NCBI RefSeq assembly: GCF_000236905.1
Contig: NC_016525.1
Span: 682,001-746,000, forward strand
Length of the DNA stretch: 64,000 bases
DNA from: Tetrapisispora phaffii CBS 4417
Taxonomy: Eukaryota; Ascomycota; Saccharomycetes; Saccharomycetales; Saccharomycetaceae
Direction of reading: 5' to 3'
The notes below the pieces were generated by a model. That model was not told the DNA's origin and did no database searches. It saw only the letters and a program-made list of their open reading frames with translations. Positions within the stretch are counted from its first letter, which is position 1; the number at the start of each line of letters is the position of its first letter. Position numbers and translations under genes: made by a program. Positions 41,915 to 51,566 of the stretch are shown one piece after another.

Positions 41915-43666
41915 CTACTGGTTGTTGTTGCGGTGGTGGTGCGGCTGTGTTTGTTGTAGCTTTGCATTTCCATTTTTTTCTTCTAATAATGGTAAAGCAG
42001 CACCTAAACACCAAGTAACTTCACTACCGGAAATTTTTTGGGCGGTTCTCAACTCTCTGTCTAATGGAATACCATATCCAGTTTCCAATAGTGCAACCTC
42101 GTATTGCAGATCTAAACAGTTTAATGAGGAAGCACGGGCTTTACCAATGATCGATGGAACACCAGCAAAACTATCGTGGTAAGTCTCTGGACCACCACAG
42201 ATAGTGTCTGCAAATTCTTTCATTTCTCTTAGTGTGAAAGATTTTGGTAAACCTAAGTTATAAGTTCTATCAAAGAAAAATGAAATGATATATAGATCAT
42301 CAATTTCTGGGAAATTCATCTCTAAAGATGGTTGATGGACACCATCGAAAGAACATGGTTTAGTGGAGCAACTAGACTTGTCAAATACACTAGTAATTAA
42401 ATTCCTACATCTTTCAGGATTAGAGTCAGTACTTCCCAAGAAATCAACAGTATATATTTCACCTGATGATACTTTAACTTTTTGATTTAAGAATTGCATT
42501 TTGCTTGGAATACATGGGTGGTTCAATTCTAAGTTCCTACCAACGTCAGCCTCTGTAACAATACCACCAAGTTTATATTGTTCCATTAACTTGACACTGA
42601 TCTTTTTTCTTGCTTCACTTAAACCATAACCTAAATGAGAGTATTGGTATAATGTATAGTAAATACCTGAAAATGGCAAGTCAAATCTGTGGACACCATT
42701 TGGTAACTTGCCTCTCTTTGGATAAGATGGTTCGAAAACAATTTGAGTAGAACCACCACCTAAATCAAAAACGGCACTAGTACCAACTTTCTTTGAGGTA
42801 CCAATGTTACCTAATAAGTAATTAGTGGAAATCCAAGCATTGATGCCTTCGTCGGTACCACTCATGATTTCAATACCATTAGTTTCAATGATTGGGAATG
42901 GGTATTTCGTTTCTAACAGATTTCTCACAGCAGCCAATATTTCAGTGGCAACTTCATCACCAGTTAATCTCAAACCTGCAGTGGCCTTGACAGTGATTGG
43001 AGTACAAGCTCTTTGAGCTTCTGGGATGACCTCTAGCGCACGTTTTAATAATGGTTCTAATGAATTTGCGGCTTCAATAGCGTTATCGGGGAATGCTGAC
43101 AATCCTGGAGAGACACCTAAGAAATACTCTTTGATTAAAGTAGCTGGTGAAGTGCAGACATCAAATTTGTAAAGATGCATACGAGATCCACTAGAACCAG
43201 CATCGATGATAATAACGAATTTATTTTCTTTGTCGCATGGCTTGCTAGTAGCCTTGTCTTGGGCCTTTAAATTTTCCTTAACTGCATTTGAGACATCAGG
43301 GTTATTGTTGTCAGTAGTACTGTCATCAATAACACCGGGTTTAGGGGATACTGGTTGCGAGTTCACTTGAGAAGCATCATTTAGAGGAGCCTCATTTTGA
43401 GCAGCAGCACCGTCGTTATTTTGTGCAGAACCTGGAACTTGACCTGGAGATAAGCTTTTTTCATTAGACTCGGCGGAGCCATCGGATTCAGGTAATAAAC
43501 CCGACTGCTGTAAACCATATTGAATAGTGTCTTGAATATTATATTGGAAGTCTTGTAAACTAGACACGGAATCAGACAGATTGTCCGATGATCTTAATAA
43601 CATGAACATCGTAACGATGGCGAAAGCACCGACGACATAACGGTAGTTCCTAACCTGCAACTTCAT
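41915..43666 (-). CDS. GDA1: Golgi guanosine diphosphatase
   Basis: 583 residues (S. cerevisiae 518). A type II Golgi membrane enzyme that hydrolyses GDP to GMP so that GDP-mannose can be imported for glycosylation. The membrane anchor is at residues 9-24 (YRYVVGAFAIVTMFMLL). The stalk is longer than usual, Ser/Asn/Pro-rich, and accounts for the extra length. The GDA1/CD39 apyrase motifs are intact: IIDAGSSGSRMHLYKFD, KATAGLRL, GTDEGINAWISTNYLLGN and VFDLGGGSTQIVFEP. Confidence 0.97.
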   Translation of the reverse strand: MKLQVRNYRYVVGAFAIVTMFMLLRSSDNLSDSVSSLQDFQYNIQDTIQYGLQQSGLLPESDGSAESNEKSLSPGQVPGSAQNNDGAAAQNEAPLNDASQVNSQPVSPKPGVIDDSTTDNNNPDVSNAVKENLKAQDKATSKPCDKENKFVIIIDAGSSGSRMHLYKFDVCTSPATLIKEYFLGVSPGLSAFPDNAIEAANSLEPLLKRALEVIPEAQRACTPITVKATAGLRLTGDEVATEILAAVRNLLETKYPFPIIETNGIEIMSGTDEGINAWISTNYLLGNIGTSKKVGTSAVFDLGGGSTQIVFEPSYPKRGKLPNGVHRFDLPFSGIYYTLYQYSHLGYGLSEARKKISVKLMEQYKLGGIVTEADVGRNLELNHPCIPSKMQFLNQKVKVSSGEIYTVDFLGSTDSNPERCRNLITSVFDKSSCSTKPCSFDGVHQPSLEMNFPEIDDLYIISFFFDRTYNLGLPKSFTLREMKEFADTICGGPETYHDSFAGVPSIIGKARASSLNCLDLQYEVALLETGYGIPLDRELRTAQKISGSEVTWCLGAALPLLEEKNGNAKLQQTQPHHHRNNNQ

Positions 43667-44378
43667 TTTTCCTTTATAGATATATCTTTTATTGGACGAG
43701 TTTCTTCAATTTCAGGATAACTTGAAACTACTGACGTTGTTCTTGACTCTTAAAAAGTTTTCAAATATTTGCAAAAGAAATCTACACAATGTTCTCATAT
43801 ACCTAGATGCTGAATATATTTAAAGAAACTTAAAAGATGTTTCATTAAACATAGATGCCTGTTCAGATGGCAATGAGATCTTTCCAATATTTTCTTTTTT
43901 CTTTCTTTCTTGAAACTCAACGTGTCAATTTGAGTTTAGACTTCTTACTTTTTTTCTAAGCTGCATTACTCGGAAAGTACAGCAGAACACTTCTCGATGC
44001 AACGCGCCTGTTGCGATAACAAAGATACGGTCTCCCATACAGAAACTTTACATTTCAAGATGAACTTGACAAGAGTTTAACAGATATCTTTAAGAATTTT
44101 ATGTTCTTTGCAGAAGTGGTGTTCCTGTTGCACAGTTGATGACATGAATGAGGGAAGGGACGTTTATAATTCTTCAAGCAGTTGAAAGAAAGGTATATTA
44201 AAGTTTGAAATTGGCAAATTAATGGACAATACACATACATAGATATTCTTTAAGTTTTGATTATGCAATATATATATATTATGCAGATGCATACATTAAC
44301 TAACCTATTTGTCCGTTTATATCAATATGTTATAAATATTTATATGGAGGTGGGATGGATTCAAAAGTGGAATGTTAT
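43667..44378. other. GDA1 promoter and YEL043W-homologue 3' region
   Basis: 712 bases. A TA-rich tract lies near 44266-44280. No gene is recognised. Confidence 0.45.
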
Positions 44379-47012
44379 TTACTTTTTGAAGAACTTTTTC
44401 TTTTTCTTCTTGACACTTGGGTTCTTCTTATCAGTGGTGCTCTTTTCACTTTCATTGGAAGGGTTCCATATTAGGTTATTCGAAGATTGACCATTCGTTT
44501 GAGATCTGGAACGGGATCCAATGGTTATCGAATTAGATGACTGCAAGGGATACCCGTCGATGAACTCATTGTCGTCTCCATTTAACATCAAACTATTCTT
44601 GTCTTGTAATGGATTGAACATAGCCATGTCGCTAATTGGAGGAACCGATGATGAGAGTAACCCTGCGGTTTCAGACGGGCCTTGGAATATATTTGGATTC
44701 GATAAAAGCATAGGATCACGGTATGGTTGACTACTTATGTTATCTCCCATGGATCCCGACATAAATAGATTCCCTGAGGAAAGATTATTGGCCGGATGAT
44801 ACATATTGTTAGCAGTGTTCGAATTCGATGAGACGTTTCTAATGTAGGAATTAAAGGGCATGGTGTTAGAGGAGATGGGCGAAATAAAGTCGTTAGCATT
44901 ACTGAATGCAAATGCTGTTTGATGAGGAGATGGGGTCATTGGGAAAGAATTTGTTATGCTCGGTCTCATAAATTCTTTTGGCCTATCTTTAGCATTGAAC
45001 CAGTAGTTATCCAATTGATCTGTAGTAAAACCTTTCGAGTAGTTGCTGATTTTGTCTTCATTATCGGTGTCCTCATATACCAAATCTTGCAAACCTGTAA
45101 TTACATGATAATTATTTTCATATTCAAACTTTTGACCATTAACCATGTCTTTCTTGCTCTCATTATTAGTTTCTTCAACAAAAGTGTTTCTTTGATTGGA
45201 TAGATCATCCACTAATAAATCAGATGCTATGCCTGAAAGTGAACTACTCTTGACAGCAGTAGCATTAGCGGTAATAGTAGCAGTAGTTGGTATACTGTAC
45301 TGATTGAACTGGCCATTGATGGAATTATTTAGTTGTGAAGATAATAAAAATTCTCTTCTCGAGTCTTTTGATTGTGTTTGTGAATCAGTACCTAAAGTAT
45401 TAGATATGGTGTTAGAGAATGATTCTGCTGTTTGCAATGTCACGTCTGAATTTTCCATAATACCCAAACCAGTTAGTTTAGTGGATTCATTTTCCGAATT
45501 ATTCAATGCTATATTTGAATTCGAGTTAACGTTGCTGTTCACGTTTGATGAAGAAATAGACTTCCTAGATTGTTGGGAAGTAATGTTACCATTTTGAGAA
45601 TATGGATTTATCATTATTTTAGATCTCAATTGTGAGTTTGTTAAACAAACTTGCTTGTAATTTAGATTTAAAATAGCAAGCCTTTTCATATAATCTTTTT
45701 GCTTACTGTTCCAAATGGAATTCAACTTGGAATCCGTATTTAATTGATCAGTAATCAAATTATAAAAACTTGAAGAATTGGTTAATTTTGATAAAATAAT
45801 TTGTCCATCGGATGATAGCAAACCTGTTTCATCCGAAATAGATGCATCTAGTTCTTTCAATATTTCCTTTAGTTCTTTCTTGTTCAGCATTTTATTGTTA
45901 GATTTATTCAGATTTTTGTTAATCAATTCATAATCAGCGATTTCATTCTCTAATAAATTAATTTTTTTTATAGTTTGTTCAATATCATTTTTAATAACCA
46001 AATTTTTTTCTGAATATGTTTTATTTAGATCATCTAAATTTGATGCATCATTTTCCCAACGTAACATATCTTTTTCCATTTTCTGGCTCTTTTCTTTTGA
46101 AATTGTAATATTCTTATGAAGCTTATTTAATTTGAGCTCATGCAAGGCTTTTGAATTTTCTAGAGATTTTATATTAAATTTTAACGATTTTCTTAATTCC
46201 ATTTCATGATGCCAGTTAGTCCTTAAACTTTCTAGTTCTTGTTCTAATTGCATTTTCGTATCATGGAAATCTTCAAGGATTCTGGTTCTTTGAGAGGTTA
46301 TATGGTGGAGATCTTCTTGAGAGGATATTAAAATTCTCCGTAATTCAGGAATAGTCAAATCCTCCAGATCTTCTAAGTTCATTAATCTGTTATAAGATGG
46401 AATATTTTCATTTAAATGCTGAAAACTATTAGGGTTATTTGTGTCATTATTATCATTTTCATGATTATTGTTTTCAGAAGATGCAGACCCTGAAGGGCTG
46501 CTGTCAATTAAAATCGTAGCGTTTCGTTTCCAATTGTTATTTGTAGTTTTTTCAATTTTGTTACTAAAATCATTAAAATTTTCATCTTTGGTCATGCAAT
46601 ATATTGTTGGTAATCGATTAATGAATCCAAGTTTATTCACAGTAATGAAGTCTAATCTATACTCTTCATTGGCAATTAAACCATTAATCGAACAACATGT
46701 GTACATTGCATCGGATGCATTTGAAAAAATACACAATTGTTTATTATTCAAATACAGCAGATAGTGGGATATCTTCCCGCCATCATCTAATTCTGCATTC
46801 CCATCTGTATTATCCTTTCTCTTAAATTCAGGTTCATTCTCCCAATGTATTGTAATAGAATGTTTACCAATTCTATCAATAGATACTTTTGTCGCATATG
46901 GTGTTTTCACTTTCAAGAAATTAACAATCTCTAACACCGGAACAGTTAAATACCCATATAGTTCGTAGGATAACCAAAGAACAGAACATATTAACAAATA
47001 AACTAGTTCCAT
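44379..47012 (-). CDS. Membrane-anchored fibronectin-III/coiled-coil protein, YEL043W homologue
   Basis: 877 residues (S. cerevisiae YEL043W 956), a protein of poorly known function. An N-terminal hydrophobic segment (ELVYLLICSVLWLSYELYGYL) is followed by a fibronectin type III-like domain at about 40-140 (SITIHWENEPEF, ISHYLLYLNN, YRLDFITVNKLGF). A coiled coil spans about 200-370 and a long Asn/Ser-rich disordered region follows. The C-terminus is strongly basic, ending in a run of Lys. The frame opens at a GTG six codons upstream; the ATG at 47012 puts the hydrophobic segment at the N-terminus. Position beside GDA1 supports the orthology. Confidence 0.85.
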   Translation of the reverse strand: MELVYLLICSVLWLSYELYGYLTVPVLEIVNFLKVKTPYATKVSIDRIGKHSITIHWENEPEFKRKDNTDGNAELDDGGKISHYLLYLNNKQLCIFSNASDAMYTCCSINGLIANEEYRLDFITVNKLGFINRLPTIYCMTKDENFNDFSNKIEKTTNNNWKRNATILIDSSPSGSASSENNNHENDNNDTNNPNSFQHLNENIPSYNRLMNLEDLEDLTIPELRRILISSQEDLHHITSQRTRILEDFHDTKMQLEQELESLRTNWHHEMELRKSLKFNIKSLENSKALHELKLNKLHKNITISKEKSQKMEKDMLRWENDASNLDDLNKTYSEKNLVIKNDIEQTIKKINLLENEIADYELINKNLNKSNNKMLNKKELKEILKELDASISDETGLLSSDGQIILSKLTNSSSFYNLITDQLNTDSKLNSIWNSKQKDYMKRLAILNLNYKQVCLTNSQLRSKIMINPYSQNGNITSQQSRKSISSSNVNSNVNSNSNIALNNSENESTKLTGLGIMENSDVTLQTAESFSNTISNTLGTDSQTQSKDSRREFLLSSQLNNSINGQFNQYSIPTTATITANATAVKSSSLSGIASDLLVDDLSNQRNTFVEETNNESKKDMVNGQKFEYENNYHVITGLQDLVYEDTDNEDKISNYSKGFTTDQLDNYWFNAKDRPKEFMRPSITNSFPMTPSPHQTAFAFSNANDFISPISSNTMPFNSYIRNVSSNSNTANNMYHPANNLSSGNLFMSGSMGDNISSQPYRDPMLLSNPNIFQGPSETAGLLSSSVPPISDMAMFNPLQDKNSLMLNGDDNEFIDGYPLQSSNSITIGSRSRSQTNGQSSNNLIWNPSNESEKSTTDKKNPSVKKKKKKFFKK

Positions 47013-47290
47013 AGTCCAAATAACCGTCACAACAACGTATACCTTCTTTTCAATTCAACCTTCTTAAGTATGATTGAATTTAATTGCTATACAAACAGAG
47101 AGAAACAATAATTCTGGTTTTTTTTATAAAAAAGCATAAACTATATATACACATTTGAATAAACCAATGAAGGTAACCACCTTAGAAATACATTGAATTG
47201 AAACCAACAAACATCTGTAAATTATTATTCATTCATCATTGAAAGTAAATATTACTATTTACAGTTTTGGATCATTACCAAATAATTGAA

Positions 47291-47814
47291 ATGTTGAACT
47301 ACGCCAAAATTGGTGAACGCGTAGAAGGTACCCGGATCATTATACTAGAAGGTGTTAAGGATGTATCGAAGATGCAACGCAACCATAATGAAAGTACCTG
47401 TTTTATGATCAAGAGAGTTCACTATTACTAGTTACAATGTTTAGGCATTGTGATAATGAACCTTTTGAAAAAATGTTGAAAGTGTTCTATACGTTGGGAA
47501 ATTAGTATATTCCAACAAATAGGTATGTTGACCTTATATCTAGATATATTTATTTAGTCCCGTCTGTTCCTGTTATTTTAAGACTTGTATTAAACAAAGT
47601 TAACCAACAAACAGTCCCACATATTGATGCTGTAAAGGTTTTGTCTAATCGATTTGTACCTGATTATATTACCAACATTTCTAGAATTATACGGGTGCTG
47701 CCATTTTTACTAAAATATTTTTTGAGTTGCTTGGAAAGGAGGTTTCCATTTCATCAACGCTGTAAGATTTCTTCAAGTGAAATATCAAATTCAATAACGA
47801 TTTCATTCACTTGA
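47291..47814 (+). pseudogene. Possible decayed protein gene, origin unknown
   Basis: Three adjoining open segments with protein-like composition but interrupted. The first begins at an ATG at 47291 and runs 46 codons to TAG at 47429. A second, one frame away, is open from at least 47401 to a TAG at 47503 (contains EPFEKMLKVFYTLG). A third continues in the same frame from 47506 to TGA at 47812, about 102 codons (contains VPVILRLVLNKVNQQ and FVPDYITNISRIIRVLPF). One frameshift and one stop would separate them. I do not recognise the product, and chance open frames in AT-rich DNA are a real alternative. Confidence 0.3.
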
Positions 47815-47816
47815 AG
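47771..47816. repeat. 11-bp perfect inverted repeat before the SMF1-like ATG
   Basis: CTTCAAGTGAA (47771-47781) and TTCACTTGAAG (47806-47816) are exact reverse complements, with a 24-base loop. They end 59 bases before the chosen ATG, so they may lie in the 5' untranslated region. Confidence 0.85.
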
Positions 47817-47875
47817 CATATTTCTAGAGTTGACATGCGTAAAGCTATAATCATTTGTTCACATTTAAGTCACCG

Positions 47876-49714
47876 ATGACTAGAAACTCTAAGGATTATT
47901 CAGAGGCTTCGATTGAGGCAGAAGAAATACATAGGACTGGTTTGAAGTCGTTGAAAGACGAGATGCATGATCCTTCAAAGCAGTCAACGTCTGAAGAGTT
48001 TGACTCAGAGGTAATTCAAATGACGGTATTGGCCTCACAGCAATCATTGAATAATGAAGTCTCTTCAAGAGTTTACATCGAAGAAAATGAATCAAAATCT
48101 AAAAAAATCAAGAACACAATTAAGAAATATCTTAAATTTGTAGGCCCTGGTTTACTAGTTAGTGTCGCGTACATAGATCCAGGTAATTATTCTACTGCAG
48201 TGACATCTGGTGCTCAAAATCAATATACCTTACTGTGCGTTGTATTACTTTCAAATTGTATTGCCATTTATTTGCAATGTTTATGTATTAAGTTGGCTTC
48301 AGTCACAGGTTTAGATTTAGCAAGAGCATGTAGGACTCATTTACCTAGATGGGCAAATATCATCCTTTATTGTTTCGGAGAAGCGTGTATCATTTCTACT
48401 GATATCGCTGAAGTCATTGGTACTGCTATCGCTTTGAATATTTTGATCAAAGTACCTCTCCCTGCAGGTGTCGCTATTAGTATCGTTGATATTTTTATCA
48501 TTATGTTGGTCTACAGGCCCGGTGTATCATCAATGAAACTGGTTAGAATGTTTGAAATCGGTATCGCAGGGTTAGTGTTGGCTGTTTTCATTTGTTTTAC
48601 TGTGGAACTTTCTTATATACCATTTACCGTTGAACAAACAAGAAAAATATTTAGAGGATTTGTTCCTTCCAGGGAAATGTTCCACAACAGTGGTATGTAT
48701 AATGCAATTTCCATTTTAGGTGCCACTGTTATGCCCCACTCTTTATTTTTAGGTTCTGGTATTGTTCAACCAAGATTACTTGATTATGATTTGAAACACA
48801 ATAATTACTCTATAAATACAGACCCAGATTTCGAGGATACTGAAGAAGATCATACAAAGTACAACAAAGAAGCAATGAAAGAGGAAAAGTTTTTGAATTA
48901 TGCTCCTTCAATAGGCGCAATCAAATATTGCATGAAATATTCCATGATAGAATTAGGTTCAACTTTATTGACTGTTGCATTTTTTATCAATTGTGCTATA
49001 TTAATCGTCGCAGGTTCAACGTTATATGGCACTGATCAAGCTATTGGCGCAGATCTATACACAATCCATTCTCTGTTGTCATCCACAATATCTAAAGGTG
49101 CTGGTACAATTTTCATGCTGGCATTACTCCTCAGTGGTCAATCTGCAGGTATTGTCTGTACGATGGCTGGCCAAATAGTTTGTGAAGGTCATATCAAATG
49201 GTCGGTTGTTCCATGGAAGCGTAGATTACTCACAAGAGGAATTTCTATTATTCCATGCTTAATTATATCTATATGCATCGGAAGAAGTGCGTTATCGAAA
49301 GCATTGAATTCCTCACAAGTTGTACTATCATTATTATTGCCTTTTATTGTAGCCCCACTTGTCTATTTTACTTCTAGCAAGAAAATTATGTCATTAAAGG
49401 TACCAGTGATGAATAAACGAAATGAGGAAACCTCCAAAAGTTGTGCAGATGCAGGCAAACAGAACGACTTAACTGATCCATCATTTCAGGAGGCCAGAAA
49501 CGATGGCACTGATATCGACTGCAGCGTCAGGAGTGAAAATATTACCCCGAATAACTCTGATGTTCAAGGCGAAGAAGATAATGAATACACTATGGTCGAC
49601 ATGTCAAACAATTGGGCAATGACTATAGTGAGTGGCATAGTGTGGATATTCTTATCACTTTTAAACGTCTATGCAATAGTTGAGTTAGGTATTTCCCACG
49701 GTGACATATCCTAA
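47876..49714 (+). CDS. SMF1: Nramp family divalent metal transporter, Smf1-like
   Basis: 612 residues (S. cerevisiae Smf1 575). A proton-coupled Mn2+/Fe2+ importer. The Nramp metal-binding motif DPGN is present in SVAYIDPGNYSTAV, as is the second-site MPH motif in GATVMPHSLFLGSG; both are required for metal coordination. The conserved LSGQSAGIVCTMAGQIV signature and about 11-12 membrane segments are visible. The N-terminal 90 residues are a charged cytosolic tail with Lys and Glu, suitable for ubiquitin-dependent turnover. It resembles Smf1 more than Smf2 or Smf3, to the C-terminal ISHGDIS. The upstream TTG of the frame is not used; the ATG is at 47876. It interrupts the YEL043W-IES6 neighbourhood. 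Confidence 0.92.
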   Translation: MTRNSKDYSEASIEAEEIHRTGLKSLKDEMHDPSKQSTSEEFDSEVIQMTVLASQQSLNNEVSSRVYIEENESKSKKIKNTIKKYLKFVGPGLLVSVAYIDPGNYSTAVTSGAQNQYTLLCVVLLSNCIAIYLQCLCIKLASVTGLDLARACRTHLPRWANIILYCFGEACIISTDIAEVIGTAIALNILIKVPLPAGVAISIVDIFIIMLVYRPGVSSMKLVRMFEIGIAGLVLAVFICFTVELSYIPFTVEQTRKIFRGFVPSREMFHNSGMYNAISILGATVMPHSLFLGSGIVQPRLLDYDLKHNNYSINTDPDFEDTEEDHTKYNKEAMKEEKFLNYAPSIGAIKYCMKYSMIELGSTLLTVAFFINCAILIVAGSTLYGTDQAIGADLYTIHSLLSSTISKGAGTIFMLALLLSGQSAGIVCTMAGQIVCEGHIKWSVVPWKRRLLTRGISIIPCLIISICIGRSALSKALNSSQVVLSLLLPFIVAPLVYFTSSKKIMSLKVPVMNKRNEETSKSCADAGKQNDLTDPSFQEARNDGTDIDCSVRSENITPNNSDVQGEEDNEYTMVDMSNNWAMTIVSGIVWIFLSLLNVYAIVELGISHGDIS

Positions 49715-49897
49715 TGAACATCCAAAATAAAACAAAACAAAATATCATAACATTCATGTATTCAACGATTTCGAACAGCCCCTTTTATGTAATTGTTTTT
49801 ACAGAAATACATACATATGCACATACATACACATATAAATATATACACAACATATGCACCATTTTAAACATATCATCACATTAAATTCCCAATATGA

Positions 49898-50320
49898 CTA
49901 TTTCAATACAAAATCATCACCTCTCAACTTCAAGTACTGTTGATCCACACCTGTTGTCATTGGTTTCACAATAACTTGATATATCTCTGAATTATAGTAT
50001 CGTATCGAGTTTGTAGGCGATTTGTATGATGTTGGAAGGCCGGTTATATCACAATATTTTTTTGTTGGTTTTAATGACGGTGGAGCAGATACATTAAAAT
50101 ATGTAACTTTATGGGGAGGGTTTCCCTCAACATTGTTTAATCTTTTCAATTCTTCAGAAGTCAATTGCTTTGACGACTTGTACCTCCTCCCTGGCTTCTT
50201 ATAGTTTGCTTTCTTAAATGGCGAAGGCAGCTGAATAGCATTCTGTGCCGATACAGATCTCAAGAACTCCATTCTTGCCTCTTGTTCCGGGTTTGGACCC
50301 GATTTATTGAGCCCAATCAT
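49898..50320 (-). CDS. IES6: INO80 complex subunit Ies6
   Basis: 140 residues (S. cerevisiae 166). Ies6 pairs with Arp5 in the INO80 chromatin remodeller and is needed for nucleosome sliding. The YL1-C domain is clear: KKYCDITGLPTSYKSPTNSI, RYYNSEIYQVI, ending QQYLKLRGDDFVLK. The EFLRSVSAQNAIQLPSPFKKANYKKPGRRYK segment is also conserved (quoted from two adjoining motifs, EFLRSVSAQ and FKKANYKKP). The frame extends upstream to a TTG at 50395, but the first ATG is at 50320, which fits the family N-terminus. Confidence 0.93.
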   Translation of the reverse strand: MIGLNKSGPNPEQEARMEFLRSVSAQNAIQLPSPFKKANYKKPGRRYKSSKQLTSEELKRLNNVEGNPPHKVTYFNVSAPPSLKPTKKYCDITGLPTSYKSPTNSIRYYNSEIYQVIVKPMTTGVDQQYLKLRGDDFVLK

Positions 50321-51566
50321 GTGTTGCAGCTGAACTGGTTTTCTTGCTCGCCATCCAGAACCCACAACGCATGAAAGGAAACCAAAACGTAACAATCTGG
50401 CATCAACTCATTCATATGTATTTATATATACATCATTTCATATTGAAAGACAGCAGTTTGTTCGAGATACTGAATATTTCAATACTTAGAGAGTGCGATT
50501 ACCCGCCTTGAACTATTTCTGTTTTTCGAAACAGCCATACTTTTCCACAAGCAATGGAACCACCATTACTAATACTATTTACCAAGTCAATACACTCATG
50601 CTCACACTCACCTCACTCATTTACAAAGAGACAAACCTATCAAAAACGACTCACTACGAATTCACAAACACACTAGACAAGGACATCTGCTTCGAAATTG
50701 TGAGAGACAAACAGTACAAAAGAGCCATTCCCGATACCTTTGTTACCGGAAATGCTACACACATATTCACACATATATGTATATGTATAAACGCAATACA
50801 AGAAATACACGCACCACCAACCCTCGTTAGTTGCCTCAAACACAACGACCACTCCCAACTCAAATTGTAAACCATAGCCTAATCTACATCTCAGTCTCAG
50901 TCCCAGTCCCAGTCTCGGTATCCCAATAAAGCACCGTTCGTCTCTTGCTACATAACCTCAACGAGTGAAATAAAAAAAATTTTTCTACTTCTTCTACAAC
51001 TTCTTGAAGAAATTGTACTGTTCGTTCGTCTAATAAACCTATGTATTCTACTTTCACAGAACATATTTGCTCTCTTTCTCGTCAACAATACTCTTCAATC
51101 GTTCAGGGTGTTCGTGGTGAAGGTTGTCTACTTCTGTCTGCTTCCTATTATTAATCACAGAACCAGAGGCTCGATTTTACACTGAAAGTCGATGACTGTT
51201 ATTCAGAGAGAGAAACAACATAAGCCTTATTACTATCCTATAGTATTTTCATCAGAAAATAGGATGCTTTACTGGTCTTTATTTTCTTTTAACATTTCTT
51301 TTGTTTCTTTGCTCTAATATACATGGTTCTCTCTGTTAGTTATGCACTCATCTTGTATACATATTCTCGAAAATTTTTTCAATTGTTTCTTAATTTAATA
51401 CTATATATATATATGTGTTGTGAATTTTTATATGTGACTATTTACATTTTATATAGACATTTGTTTAAATATTTTAATTGTGGTACTCTCTGGTATCTCT
51501 TGAACTTGCCCAACAAACTATCAAAAAATACTTATAACTCAACGATTCCCATAGCCAAGAAAAACA
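50321..51566. promoter_or_regulatory. Divergent IES6/GLY1 spacer
   Basis: 1.25 kb. A Reb1-type TTACCCG is at 50499-50505, about 180 bases upstream of IES6. A short repeat of CAGTCTC/CAGTCCC units lies at about 50894-50918. An ATG at 51323 opens an 83-codon frame that overlaps the first bases of GLY1 in another frame. A frame at 50493-50870 resembles nothing known. Confidence 0.5.

Larger units (their letters stand above)
47013..47875. other. Spacer with decayed-ORF traces and SMF1 upstream region
   Basis: 863 bases between the YEL043W homologue and the SMF1-like gene. It holds broken coding-like segments (see the pseudogene entry) and an 11-bp inverted repeat close to the SMF1-like start. 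Confidence 0.5.

Noticed and set aside
50493..50870. 125-codon frame between IES6 and GLY1
   Set aside because: It lies inside a divergent promoter, begins at a non-ATG codon, and has overlapping frames on the other strand; no recognisable domain.
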